Below are positions 24,147 to 35,984 of a stretch of 64,000 nucleotides of DNA, piece after piece. Position 1 is the first letter of the stretch; each line of letters starts with the position of its first letter. The stretch covers positions 596,365-660,364 of the forward strand of contig JAMYHL010000018.1 in the NCBI GenBank assembly GCA_025531455.1, written 5' to 3'. The DNA is from Apiotrichum sp. Y4204 (Eukaryota; Basidiomycota; Tremellomycetes; Trichosporonales; Trichosporonaceae). The translations under genes and the position numbers were made by a program. Below the pieces are notes generated by a model. It was not told the DNA's origin. It saw only the letters and a list, made by a program, of their open reading frames with translations, and did not search any database.

Positions 24147-25679
24147 ATGCGCTCGTTCCTCCTCGCACCGCTGTTCGCCGCTACGGCTGTCTCGGCTCTC
24201 GCCATCGACATGTCTGGCAGCTCCAACTCGCCGGCAGAGCGTGCCGCCGGTGCTGCTGCCCCCCGCATGGTCGGCTTTGGCGTTACCCACAACCACCGCC
24301 GCGCCGCCGCCTCGGGCCACAAGCGCATGATCCGCCGCAAGATGTGCAAGCCCAAGCAGTCCAACGGCACTCCCCCCGCGATCCACACCCCGGCCTCGGA
24401 CTCTTTCTACAAGAGCGACTGGAGCGGCAAGTCGAGCCACGGCAAGAAGCCCAAGTCGTCTACCAAGAAGTGGGGTGACTCTTCGACTCAGCAGTGGGGC
24501 GACTCGTCGACCGAGGAGTGGCACCAGTCGTCCACATCGCAGTCCTGGGACGAGTCGAGCACCCAGCAATGGGAACAGAGCAGCACCTGGGCGCCGGCTC
24601 CTACCGACGGCAGCGAATCTAACACTTGGGAGGCTTCGTCCACATCTACCAGGAGCCGCAAGGGCCAGAAGTCTACCGACACCTGGGCCCCTCCGGCCTC
24701 TGAGACCGGTTCCTCCGACTCGTGGTCTACTGAGGGGTCTTGGTCCTCCACAGAGTCCAGCTCTGCTGCTCCTACCGACGGCAACACCTGGACTCCCTCG
24801 TCCAGCGTTGACGACGCCCAGACCTGGGGTTCTTCGTCGACGACTACCAGCACACCCCCGGAAGCCACCGGCGGTTCCGGCGGCGGTTTCAAGGGTGACG
24901 GTGCTCTTTTCCCCGTCACCGCCTCGCAGTTCTGGACCACCGCTCCCGGCATGGGTGGCGCCATCCCCATGCTTGACGCGCTCAAGCTCCAGGCCGGCAA
25001 ACTGCCCCCTCTCGGCAACGCTCCCGACGGAAGCCAATCCCTTATCTGCAACTACAAGGCCAACCAGGTTGGTGGTTCGCAGGGCTTCAGCTTCTACACT
25101 GCCGGCCAGAACAACGGTGTCGACATCACCAAGGCCAACGACGTCCTCTTCTCGTACTCGATCATGTTTGCCGACGACTTTGACTGGGTCAAGGGCGGCA
25201 AGCTCCCTGGTCTCTACGGTGGCAGCAACTTTGAGGACGCCAAGAGCTGCTCGGGCGGACGCAAGTCGGACACTTGCTTCTCGACTCGTCTGATGTGGCG
25301 CGCAGGTGGTGCCGGCGAGATCTACAACTACCTCCCGCCCGCGGCGCACAACTCGTACTGCCAGAACGGCGCCGTCTGCAACCCCAGCTTTGGAGACTCG
25401 ATCGGTCGTGGCTCGTGGAACTTCCAGAAGGGCCAGTGGATCGCCGTCGCTCAGCGCGTCAGGCTCAACGACCCGGGACAGTCCAACGGCTTCCAGGAGG
25501 TCTTCATCAACGGCCAGTCCGTGCTTCGCGTCGACAACCTCAACATTCGTCTGCAGGGCGACGTCACGTTCCAGGGTATCATGTCCCAGACCTTCTTCGG
25601 CGGCGGCGACCTCTCGTACGCTCCCCAGAAGGAGGAGAAGGCCTACTTCAAGGACTGGACCCTTGCCATTGTTGGCTAA
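24147..25679 (+). CDS. Secreted polysaccharide lyase family 14-like protein
   Basis: A single exon encodes 510 residues. Residues 1-19 are a typical signal peptide ending ALA. A basic segment (about 48-70) with RR, KR and RR pairs could be cut by a Kex2-type protease. Residues about 91-240 are a Ser/Thr/Trp-rich linker with repeated W-x-x-SST units. The C-terminal 260 residues resemble the beta-jelly-roll lyase domain annotated in fungi as PL14, including GKLPGLYGG, a Cys pair (SCSGGRKSDTC), VFINGQSVLRVDN and the closing KAYFKDWTLAIVG. PL14 enzymes cleave glucuronate- or alginate-type polymers by beta-elimination outside the cell. The precise substrate cannot be told. No membrane anchor or GPI signal is visible. 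Confidence 0.8.
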   Translation: MRSFLLAPLFAATAVSALAIDMSGSSNSPAERAAGAAAPRMVGFGVTHNHRRAAASGHKRMIRRKMCKPKQSNGTPPAIHTPASDSFYKSDWSGKSSHGKKPKSSTKKWGDSSTQQWGDSSTEEWHQSSTSQSWDESSTQQWEQSSTWAPAPTDGSESNTWEASSTSTRSRKGQKSTDTWAPPASETGSSDSWSTEGSWSSTESSSAAPTDGNTWTPSSSVDDAQTWGSSSTTTSTPPEATGGSGGGFKGDGALFPVTASQFWTTAPGMGGAIPMLDALKLQAGKLPPLGNAPDGSQSLICNYKANQVGGSQGFSFYTAGQNNGVDITKANDVLFSYSIMFADDFDWVKGGKLPGLYGGSNFEDAKSCSGGRKSDTCFSTRLMWRAGGAGEIYNYLPPAAHNSYCQNGAVCNPSFGDSIGRGSWNFQKGQWIAVAQRVRLNDPGQSNGFQEVFINGQSVLRVDNLNIRLQGDVTFQGIMSQTFFGGGDLSYAPQKEEKAYFKDWTLAIVG

Positions 25680-26329
25680 ACAAAGAGCATATCAAGGCCT
25701 TCGACCCTGTGATTACTCTGAGATGAGCTCGCGCTCGTCACGATTACTCAATCCACAACACACCGTGGGGCGCTGGCGCCCTGCTTGAGCTGTTATGCAG
25801 CGATCGGCGCAGGCGCCAGCCCTCACAGCATGTGATCCCCGGTGCTGGCCACGGGGGATCTTTTGCGTCGTCGACTCCGCGATGCGCGCGACAGCGACAC
25901 ACTCGTAGCTCGTAGCTCACAGTACTGTACCGCTAGTATCCCTCTCACCCTCCCCCCTCATCTCCTTCGCCCGATCCGGCATATGGGCCGGTATCGTATT
26001 TTTGCCTATATTTTTTTACTTTTTGTCTCTCGCGTCTTTTTTTCCGCCTCCGTGTCACTGGTTGTTTAAGATGTGAATGCATAGCGGTGCAATGTGATCG
26101 ATCGTGTGGCCTGCATCTACGGCCGGTGGGTCTCCAGTGTGGCGAGCAGCGGCACAAGCTCAAGCTCGGGGTGAGATCCGAGATCCAAGAGTCCGAGAAT
26201 CCGGAAGCGTCCGGGTATTTTGTCTACAAGGTGATGGTGCGGAGCGTGGGTGGAGAGAATGGAGGCATGGGATGTGGCAAGAAAGCAGAAAGCGGGAAGC
26301 AGAAAGCAGCAGCGCAATAGCGGCGAAAA
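25680..26329. other. Intergenic region between convergent genes
   Basis: This is the shared 3' flank of the lyase gene and COQ1. It contains the inverted repeat GGGCGC-TG-GCGCCC at 25768-25781, a related GGCGCAGGCGCCAGCCC at 25806-25822, and a T-rich segment near 26000-26045. No coding sequence is evident. Confidence 0.5.
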
Positions 26330-28152
26330 TTACTTTACGCGGTCCACGACCTTGAGCGTCAAGCCGACGAGGGCATCGCGCGCCGGGCTCTCGGGGAGGA
26401 GTTCGACGAGTGCGCGCGCCTCGCCCGCAAACGCGCGCGCGAGGTCCGCAGTCCGCTGCATGCCTTTACTCTTTCCCACGAGCTCGAGGGCGCGCTCCGT
26501 GTCGCCCTGCCCCTCGAATTTGCGGGCGATGAGGGGGCCGAGCTCGGAAAACTCTTCCCACGCGAATAGCGCGGGGGCGGTCGCGAGGCCGAGGCGCAGG
26601 TCGGCGCCGGAACCGGGCTTGCCGAGGTCGTGGGTTGCCGGGAGGAAGTCGAGCATGTCGTCCACGAGCTGCCGTCAGATTGTGCTTGACAAGAACGGCA
26701 TTTCCAGGAGAGGTAGGTCCGAGGGGTCACATGTGGAGCGGATGGTGTTCCAGAGATAAGAGATATCCAAGGAACGCGAGGTGCGTGTGGTTCCGTAGGC
26801 ACGCGTGTGTCATGTCGCACACTTTATCACTATTACTCGGTTTCCAAAACATCTCAGAACCACACGTTTGTCCAACATCCGCGGGTCCCAAGAGTTCCCG
26901 CAGAGACGTTTATGCCACACAAACAAATGACGCCCTCAGGAAACCGTGTTTCACTCCCGGCAGAAGAAGCACAAGAAAAAAAAAAAAGTTGCAAAAGTGC
27001 CACAATCACACAGTGCCACACCCGATCACGCATCGCGGTACTCACCTGGAATGCAATACCGAGGTTGCGGCCGTAGCCGTACGCGACGTCCTTGACCCAG
27101 GTCGTGTCCTTTCCGGCGCCGTGTCCGCACCCGCCGAGGACGACGGCCGAGCGCGCCGACTTGGCCATGAGACTCGCCGTCTTGAGATACGTTTTGCGCA
27201 TGTACACCTCGAATCCGGCGTCGGTCGGCTCGGTCGCTGGCGAGGTGGTTGCGCGCAGCTGGATAATCTCGCCCTCTACGAGGTTGTTGATCACAGACGC
27301 CATGAGCTCGACGACCTCGGGGGAGCCGAGGCGCGAGAGCGAGACGGACGCGCGGCCGAGGAGGAAGTCGCCGCCGAGGATCGAGAGCTTGTTGCCAAAC
27401 TCAGAGGGCGCCGAGGGTGATCCGCGGCGCAGATCCGAGGCGTCAATCACGTCGTCGTGCAGCAGCGACGCAACGTGGATCATCTCGGTGATGTTCGCGA
27501 GGCGGCGCTGCTGCGGGAGGATGACCGGCGCGCCTGGTCCGCCGGTCGGTAGGATGTCTGCAAACGGCGAGGGCGTCGTTGGCGGGGGCGGCGCCGGCGT
27601 CGAGCGTATCCTAAACGGCTCGGCAAAGACCATTGCGTTTGGGCGCTCCTTGCCCATAGTCTCGGGGTTCCAGTCGTTGAGCACGCCAGCGACGTCCGTC
27701 AGCGCGTCGTCTACGCCTCCGCTCCCTGTCCGCACGCCGTTGCGCGCAGCCGCCTCGACCTCCGCCCACCCCTGCCCTGCAATCCCGTTCGTCGCCTGCG
27801 ACATGAGCAGCACAAGCAGCGGACGCAGGTGCTTGCCCTCCGCGTTGAAGTAGTACTTGGCCACCGCGTCGAGCGCCGGGTGCGAGCTGCCGAGCATGTT
27901 GAAGAGCGAGTACTTGAGCTCGCCGATCTCGGCCGTAATCGCCGCGAGCGGGTCCTCGACGTCGCCGTGCCGGGGCTGCTTGCCCTTGGCTGGGGGGACG
28001 AGGACCTGGTGCGCAGCCTCGGTTGCTGCACCCCACGATGACGAGGAGGCGACCGCGGCGGCAGCGGCCGACGGCCGGGGCGCAGACGAGTGCGTCAGCC
28101 GAGATGCGGGCAGCGCGGTGCGCCGACACACCCTGGCGGCTCGGGAAAGCAT
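26330..28152 (-). CDS. COQ1: Polyprenyl diphosphate synthase for ubiquinone side chain
   Basis: Two exons, 27046-28152 and 26330-26668, give 481 residues. This trans-prenyltransferase builds the long isoprenoid tail of coenzyme Q in the mitochondrial matrix. The first Asp-rich motif is in LLHDDVIDASDLRR and the second in FQLVDDMLDF, which spans the splice junction exactly. GKHLRPLLVLL and LLGRASVSLSRL are also typical. The N-terminus chosen (MLSRAARVCRRTALPASRL) is a basic, acid-free mitochondrial presequence; an upstream in-frame ATG at 28290 would add a Pro-rich segment. Two low-complexity insertions lie between GKHLRP and the first Asp motif. The intron is 377 bp, long for this genome. The gene is head to head with KRI1. 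Confidence 0.95.
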
Positions 28153-28623
28153 CGCGGTGGGGAGGATGGGGAGGGGGCGGAGGGGGAGAAGAGGGACGGA
28201 GGGGGTGCGCGGTGGAAGTCGGCGAGAAAGGTGGTGTGGTGTGTGGGGTGGTTGACGGCGATGGCGGTGAGTGAAAGAAAATGTCGGCAAGAAACGCTCG
28301 GAGTCGGAGACGGAAAGATGGAAAAAGAGCGGGCGGAGAGGGAGCTGTTCAAGATTAGGTCACTTATCATTGGCGCCTCTCAATGGGGGGATATCCCACC
28401 CAGGTTCAGGTCTCGGGGGACGTGGGTGTGCGGGCGCGGGAAAAAAATGACACGTGGGATGTGCAACGAAGTCTCCGTCGCGTGGCTTCTGGCAGCAAAA
28501 AATCTTGAAATCTCTCACCCAGGAATGGCATCTACTTTATGACGGCGACCTCCACTTTGGGATTTTTGAGAATTTGTTTTCGATAATCCATTCGACCAGT
28601 TGTCGACAACACAATCTACCAAA
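28153..28623. promoter_or_regulatory. Bidirectional promoter region COQ1/KRI1
   Basis: The spacer is 471 bp between divergent start codons. Its left half is G/A-rich on the plus strand, so pyrimidine-rich towards COQ1. TTTTCGATAATCC lies close to the KRI1 start. No TATA box is clear. Confidence 0.5.
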
Positions 28624-30919
28624 ATGGCGAGGAGTAAGTCCATGGCCGGGATTCCACTGACGGCAGAATCAAAGTCGAAATCCCAGCCCGAGCCGGTGCG
28701 CGAGCCGACGCCCTCAGAGTCGGACTACTCGTCCGACAGCTCGGACGATACGGTGGAGGACGAGCACGGCGCCGAGCTCACGCCGGCGATGGACGCCGCG
28801 ATCCTGCAGACGCTCGCGCGGATCCGGAACAAGGAGGGCGTATATGACGGAGACAACATTCTTGCTTCTGCGCTCGAGAAGGCTCAGGCGGCGGCGGATA
28901 AGCGCGGGCTCACTGGCAAGGTGGCTGCCAAGGAGGAGAAGGTGAGATTGAGATTGGAGGAGAGGCAGAGCTGACGTCTAGCCGTTCCTGCTTAAGGATC
29001 TCCATCGCGCAAATCTCCTGGCTGGAGTGCAGGAGGAATCGGAGGAGGAGGGGGAAGAGCCGCTCACGAATGTCGAGGCGGAGCGGCGGGCGCGCAAAGA
29101 CGCAGTGTCGGCTTTCCATGCGCTCGCGGACTCGGATGAGGAGGAGGAGGAGGAAGGGTTCCTCGTGAAGCGCCAGAAGGACGCAGTGGAGGCGGAGGAC
29201 GAGGACGCGGCGTACCGTGCCTTCCTGCTCGAGATGGGTGGTGGCGAGGATCAAGTGCGCCGCGCCCTTGGCATGGCGGATGCCCCCGTCACGGACTACC
29301 GTGAGGATGTCGAGTCCGAGGCGGAGGAGGACAGCGGGAAGAAGAAGAAGAAGGAGAAGAAGGAAAAGAAGGATAAGCGATCCGAGGAGGAGAAGCTTGC
29401 TGAGCGCCGTGCGAAGCGGGCCCAGGCGGACGAGGACTTCCTCATGGAGTGGGTACAGAAGACTTAAGAAATCCACCCACTGACCGCAGCTACATTCTCA
29501 ACCGTGGCTGGATCGCCAAGGACTCCAAGGAGGCCCCGACCTACGAGGACATTGTGGGACATGAGGTCTCCGAGGACTCTGGCTCCGAGTCTGGCGGCGA
29601 GGAGGACGGCAAGGTCCACCCGTGGGGCAAGCTGGATGAGGAGGATGAGTTTGACGAGCGGGCCGAGGAGTTTGAGCACCAGTACAACTTCCGGTTCGAG
29701 GAGCCTGGATCGGGTGCGATTCTGACACACCCGCGTAACATCGACACGCTGGTGCGCCGGGAGGACGACAAGCGCAAGACGAAGCGCGAGGAGCGGGCCG
29801 AGCGCAAGGCGGCGGAGAAGGCGGCCAAGGAGGAGGAAACGCGTCGACTCAAGGGCGCGAAGCGGCGCGAGATGGAGGCGATGATCGAGTCGCTGAAGAA
29901 GGAGCTCGGGGATGGAGTCGACTGGGAGGGAGTCGAGCGTATCATGGACGGCGACTTTGACGAGGAGGAGTGGGAACGCGTCGTTACCGCCATGCTGATG
30001 GCCAAGGCGGACCAGGTGAGAGAGCAGGAGAGAGCTGCGCTGACTTTAGGATGAGGGTATTGAGGATGACGAAGGGAAGCCGGAGTGGAACAATGACGAT
30101 CTCGGCGACTATCCCGACGAGGAGGATGACGGGTGGGTGGAGCCTACCCCGTGGGAGGAGCAGGAGGGGGAGTATGACGAGGAGGACGACGGACCGATCA
30201 ACATGGACGCCGACTTTATTGGATTCGAGGACGAGCCCAAACCGAAGAAGAGCAAGAAGGACAAGAAGGCGCGTCGGGCGGAGAAGCGTGCCGAGGAGGA
30301 GGCCGCCGCCACTGCCGCTCTGACAGTCGAGGAGCGGGCGGCAAAGCTCAAGAACGTCGCGACCGAGCTCAACGCGCTGCAAGGCGAGGACACGATCGGC
30401 GACCTCCGCACGCGCTTCAAGTACACAAAGTCCGCACCCGTCAGCTTTGGCCTGACGCCCGCCGAGATTCTGATGGCGACCGACGCGGAGCTCAACGAGA
30501 TTGTGTCGGTGAAACACCTCGCGCCGTATCGCCGCGGCGGACTCGGCATTGCCGGGCGCGGGCTCGGCGGCCGCGTGCGCAATCTCAAGGCCAAGGTCTC
30601 CCAGCGCAAGTGGGGCGACGAGATGCCTGTGGACGACAAGAAGGGCAAGAAGCGGAACAAGTCCGAGGCCGGCGGCGGCGGCGCGAACGCCACGCCGCTC
30701 GGCGACGGGCGCAAGGGCAAGCGCATGGGGAAGAAGGAGCGCGCCAAGCTGAAGACTGCGGGCGAGGAGGCCGAGGGGCGCGAGGGGGAGCCTGTCGCTG
30801 GCGCCAAGCGGAAACGCGAGGAACGCGAGGAGGAGGCGGCGCCGCCCGCCGACGCGCCGGCATCAACCGAGGGCAAGAAGAAGCGGCGCAAGAAGAAGAA
30901 GGCTGCGATCGAGGCCTAG
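28624..30919 (+). CDS. KRI1: Ribosome biogenesis protein Kri1
   Basis: Four exons, 28624-28941, 28982-29448, 29490-30015 and 30050-30919, give 726 residues. Kri1 is a nucleolar factor required for 40S subunit assembly and 18S rRNA processing. Family hallmarks are the DEDFLMDYILNRGWID-like segment (created only when donor GTGGGT at 29449 is used), FEHQYNFRFEEP, HPRNIDTLVRR, and the C-terminal block SFGLTPAEILMATDAELNE with VKHLAPYRR. It ends in a Lys/Arg tail (KKRRKKKK). Acidic and Lys-rich low-complexity stretches flank these blocks. The three introns are only 40, 41 and 34 bp. It is divergent to COQ1. Confidence 0.94.
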
Positions 30920-31553
30920 GCGTCCGAATCTAGAAATGCATGTATTGGTACTTTGCGCAGAGAGCGAATTATGGCTCAGGTATGGAGCACAATGGGTGCT
31001 CTTAAAACAATGGCTGTGCCGGAAGCGCAACAGAAGAAGAGATGATGGATTCCGAACTGAGCAATAACTGGAATACCTTCACCGGTCCTGTGTCCGGTCG
31101 GGGTCCTTTCCAGCTTTCCAAGCCATCTGGGTCCTTTGATCTCACCCATCCTTTCAACGCTGTGACCACATGTCTTGATTAAGACGGAAAGGTGTGTGTA
31201 CGTACTGACGTCCGAGCCCAAGCTCTGCAGCCCCGCGTTGCATGCATCACGTTGTGAGCTGCAGGGTCTGTATGCACTGTTCTCTGTTCTCTGTGCTCTG
31301 AGGGGTGTGTGGGTGGCGTTGTTTGTGGTAGTGTGACCCCCAGGTCAAGGTGTTTATCGGCAATTCCCGGTGGCCCGTGCTGCCGTGCCTTTTTGGGTGT
31401 GTCTTTCTTGCGACAACCACTGAGCGCTGTGGGCGCTGTGGTCGCTGTCACTTTGCTCCAAATCTCGATTGCCATCACACCTGTTCTACCACCACCACAT
31501 CAACACATTTATTGTTCTCTCGTTCTCGTCGTCGCTCCCTTGCTGTCTTGGTA
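30920..31553. other. Intergenic region KRI1 to STE23
   Basis: This 634-bp spacer holds the KRI1 3' end and the STE23 promoter. Nothing coding is supported. Near 31240 it has TTGCATGCATCACG, one of the recurring GCATGC motifs, and before the next start codon a C/T-rich leader. Confidence 0.5.
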
Positions 31554-34500
31554 ATGCTCCGCTCCATACCGGCCATACCGAGACGCATCCTCCTCGCACG
31601 GAACGCATCTCCCATCCGGTCATTCTCCACCTCCATCACTTCGCGTCGCTCTCTGGCTCCAGGCCTCCACTCCGGCCCCGCACTCGCCATCGCGCCCCGC
31701 TCGCCCCGCTTGCCCCGCTCGGTCCACACCACGTCCACGAGCGGCACCAGCGCCGCCCCCTCTCCCACCCCGTACGTCCAAGCCTAACTGCAGCTGCACA
31801 CGCGGCTGCATGCTGCTCATCATCTCTGTCGTTCTCGCGCTTATCGCTTGGCTCAGCGATACCTTCCTCTCCAACTCCCCCACTCCCATTCCCAGCATGA
31901 CGGTCCCGCTGAGCATGCCGTCCTTCCCGCCATCGCCGCCCATTCCCCGCGCGCGGGGGCCCGTCGCCCTCCGCCTCCCGCCTACCGAGGACCGCCCCCA
32001 CCGCTTCCTCACCCTCGAGAACGGCCTCGAGTGCATAATTGTCTCGGACCCCAAGGCCGACAAGGCCGCCGCGTCGATGGAGGTCGGTGTCGGCCACCTC
32101 TCCGACCCCGACAACCTCGCTGGCTGTGCGCACTTTTGCGAACATCTCATGTTCCTCGGTACTAAGAAGGTGTGTGGTGTGAACGTCTGCGGTGGCTTAC
32201 AAGCACCTAACATTGCCACTAGCTGCCACCACGTTCACGGCTGACAGCAGTACCCGTCCGAGAACGATTACCGCCAGTACCTCACGGCCAACAATGGCGG
32301 GAGTAACGCGTGGACCGGCATGACCTCGACCAACTACTTTTTCGACGTTGCGCCAGGCGCGCTCGAGGGCGCGCTCGACCGCTTCTGCGGCTTCTTCACC
32401 GAGCCCCTCTTCTCCGAGGACTGCACCGAGCGCGAGATCAAGGCCGTCAACTCGGAGCACGAGAAGAATCTCCAGAGTGACATGTGGGTGCGTACTTTGT
32501 GTCTGGACTTTGTGAACAATAGGCGTCGGTGAGCGCTTGATGGTCATGATGGCGGTTTTAGTACCTGATGGGGGCGATGTGCCAGCTGTTCTTTGTGGTT
32601 TGAGGCGTCGCGACGCTCTGAGCTGTGAGGCTGGCTGCTGCGCACGCGCACAGCGTTTGCGGCATGTCCCGCCGGAACGTTCCAACGCCATTGCCGTCTG
32701 TCGTGCAGCTTGGTGCCTTACAGCCAAGGACTCCAGCTGATAAGGTCCTTGATTCCTTGATCGTTCTCCCCACGGTGCAGCCCTGACTCGCAGCGCTTCT
32801 TCCAGCTCGAAAAGTCATTCTCCAAGCCAGGCCATGTGTATGGCAAGTTTGGTACCGGTAACCTCGACACCCTTTGGAACCAGCCACGGGCCGAGGGCAG
32901 GGATCCGCGCGACCAGCTCCTCAAGTGGTGGGAGCACCACTACTGCGCGCGGCGCATGAAGCTGGCGGTCGCGGGCCGCGAGGACCTCGACACCCTGGAG
33001 AAGATGGTCCGCGACAAGTTCAGCAATGTCCCGGTCCGCACCGAGGGCCGGCCGGAGACAGGACCTGATGGTGTGCGCGTCACCTTCGATGACATGGCAT
33101 GGGGTCCCGATATGCAGGGCGTGAGTTTTTGGAAGCGCGCTCGGCGACTGATTTCAGGTTGTCGCTTTCGCCAAGCCTGTCCGTGACGTTCGTGGGCTCG
33201 AGGTCGTTGTGCCCGTCCCGGATCTGCAGCACTTGCCGGACACCAAGCCGTTCAACTTTTTGAGCCACCTGCTCGGCCACGAGGGCAAGGGTTCGGTCCT
33301 CTCGTACCTCAAGCGCCAGGGATGGTGCAATGCGCTCCGCGCTGGGTGTCATCGTGATGGCAACGGGTTCGGATTCTTCAAGGTCACTGTCGAGCTTACG
33401 GAGAAGGGTCTGGGTGAGTGTGGAGGCATGATGTTTGAGGAGGCACGGAATTTGAGGAGGCATGAGATTTGATGATGTTGTGCTGACACGCAGAACACTG
33501 GAAGGACGTCTCCGCGGCCATCTTCAACTACATGGCGCTCCTGCGCAACAACCCTCCGGATGAGACGTCGTTCAACGAGATCCGCCAGCTGAGCGACATC
33601 TCGTTCAAGTTTATGGAGCGCACAAAAACCCGCAACTACGTCATGTCACTCACTGGCTGGATGCAGACGCCGGTTGAGCGCGAAGACATTGTCACTGCGC
33701 AGTACCTTCTGGGCGACTTTGACGCAAAGCAGCTCGCCGACGCCGCGCAGCTCCTTGACCCGACCCGCGCGGCGGTGTGCATCACCGCCCGCGAGTTCCC
33801 CAAGGATGTGACCGCGACGTTTGACAAGAAGGAGAAGGTGTATGGCACCGAGTACCATGTCCAGCCGCTTCCAGAGGAGCTCATCAATGAGGCGGTCTCA
33901 GGAGCTGCCATCCCAGAACTCCACCTCCCCGGCCCCAACCCGTTCATCCCCGAGCGCCTTGATGTGGAGAAGAAGGAGGTTGCCAAGCCCACGACCCGCC
34001 CCGAGCTCGTCTCCGACACTGAGCTCTCCCGTCTCTGGTTCAAGCACGACGACCGCTTCTGGGTTCCCAAGACCAACATTTTCATCGAAGCCAAGTCGCC
34101 GATCCTTGACGTCACTCCGCGGAACGCTGTCCTCGCGCGCCTCTTGTGCGACCTCTTCACCGACGCCAACGTCGAGGAGGTGTACGACGCCGACCTTGCG
34201 AGCCTGCACTTCCACACGTGGTATGCTGGCGAGAGCATCAGCATGTCGGTCCAGGGCTTCACCGACAAGCAGGCGCTTCTCCTTGAGAAGATGCTCACCA
34301 AGCTGACGACGTTCAAGACTGATCCCGAGCGTTTCGAGAAGATTGTCGAGCGCCTCAAGCTCCAGTGGAAGAACATGGAGCTCGGCGAGCCGTGGCACCT
34401 CGGCCACTACTGGGAGGCGTATGCCACCACTCAGCGCATGTGGACACCAAAGGAGCGCCTCGCGGAGGTAGAGCGTGAGTTAACGTAAGCTTCTCCATCT

Positions 34501-35627
34501 AACTCTCAGATGTCACGCCGGCAGATGTGGACATGTTTGCACGGGAGGTGTTCAGTCGCATCTACTTGGAAATGCTGGTGCACGGCAACACGAACGCGGC
34601 CGAGGCCAAGGGGATCCAGGAAATGATGGAGCGTGTGCTTTCCGCCAGGGCGCTGGTCCCCGCTGAGAAGACTCCCCGCCGGGCGCTCCAGCTCCCGCCT
34701 AACTCGCAGCACGTGTGGAACATCCCAGTCGCCAACCCGTTGGAGCGGAACAATGCTGTGGACTACTACGTTGAGACCCGCGAGTCGACCGACTTCTCCA
34801 CGCGCGCCCAGAACGCCATGCTTGGTCAGATTATGAACGAGCCGGCATTCAGCGTGCTCCGCACCCAGGAGCAGCTCGGCTATGTTGTGCAGGTGTTCAC
34901 TGTGCGCAACGGTATCCGGGTGATAGTGCAGTCTGAGCGCAACCCGGTATACGTCGAGACGCGCATCGAGTCGTTCCTCGAGTCTGTGCAAAAGCTGATC
35001 GAGGACATGTCGGACGAGGACTTTAACAGCCACCGGCAGACGCTGATTCTGAAGCGCGAGGAGCAGCCCAAGAACCTCGGCGAGGAGACACGGAGGTACT
35101 GGCACCGCATCACGGACAACTACTACGAGTTCAGCAAGCTCGACACGGAGATCCGCGAGCTCAAGGCGGTTACAAAGGCGCAGGTTCTCGACTTTTTCAT
35201 GACAAAGGTGCACCCTGCCTCCAGCACGCGCTCCAAGCTCTCGATTCACATGGCGTCGCAGGCCAAGGCGAAGGGCACCAAGTTTGACCCGGCCTCGGCA
35301 GCGGCGATCATGGCCGGCTTTGCCAAGCACGGCGTTGCGGTCGACCAGGCGGGCCTCGGCGCGCTGGCGGCAACGAACCCGGAACTCAAGGCTGTGCAGG
35401 AGTACGGCCGCAAGCTGGTCGCCGAGGCGGACCTCGCTCCCGAGGCGGCTGCCGAGCTCAACACGCTCATTGACGGCCTGGAGGCTGCGACGCCGAACCC
35501 GGCCGACGCCGAGGCGACGCTGCGCGAGGGCAACGTGCTCATCAAGGACATTAACGCGTTCAAGGCTGGCCTGACGCCCAGCAAGGCGGCGGTCCCCCTC
35601 GAGCCCCTGGTGCTCTCCAAGCTGTAG
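31554..35627 (+). CDS. STE23: Insulinase-type M16 zinc metalloprotease (STE23/insulin-degrading enzyme)
   Basis: Seven exons, 31554-31771, 31896-32169, 32251-32487, 32794-33120, 33158-33413, 33494-34474 and 34510-35627, give 1136 residues with every phase matching. The inverzincin motif HFCEH (in GCAHFCEHLMFLGTKK) and the downstream glutamate context VNSEHEKNL are intact. GKFGTGNLDTLW, RLYLEML-like YLEMLVHGN and EQLGYVVQVF also match the family. Yeast Ste23 and animal insulin-degrading enzyme cleave small peptides inside a closed chamber, and Ste23 helps process a-factor. The N-terminus (MLRSIPAIPRRILLARN) looks like a mitochondrial presequence; a second in-frame ATG at 31897 would give a cytosolic form. 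Introns are 124, 81, 306, 37, 80 and 35 bp. Confidence 0.95.
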
Positions 35628-35736
35628 ACATAGATATCTGTATGCACTGTAGATGTGGGCAGAGAGGTTGTGTTGATGCAAATGCAAATTGACTGCGGGA
35701 CTGGCAATAGTGTGCATGTAGTGGTGGCCGTGGTGG

Positions 35737-35766
35737 GTGATGATGGTGATGATGATGATGATGATG
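35737..35766. repeat. GAT trinucleotide repeat
   Basis: About ten near-perfect GAT/GGT units lie in the STE23 3' flank. Confidence 0.9.
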
Positions 35767-35984
35767 AAAGAGGACATGCATGATTGGAGCCACAAGCCCA
35801 CTGTAACGGCCCACTGTAACCAGAAGGTGGAGTGATTCGCCTTGGCTCTTATTGGGCGAGCGAAAAAGGTGCCACACTGTCGGGGTTATTTCTTCACCCC
35901 AGCACCCTGCACCTAGGCGGACACACCCAGCTGCAGCTGCAGCTGGGCAAGGCGCTCACCATCACAATCATCGTGCAGAACGAG

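Noticed and set aside
24135..25349. 404-codon open frame antisense to the lyase gene
   Set aside because: It mirrors the GC-biased third positions of the real gene. The sense frame has a signal peptide and a lyase domain, the antisense frame only Arg/Gly/Val-rich low complexity.
29453..29489. Alternative KRI1 donor GTACAG at 29453
   Set aside because: It leaves the wrong phase. The donor GTGGGT at 29449 restores the conserved Asp-Tyr-Ile-Leu-Asn junction.
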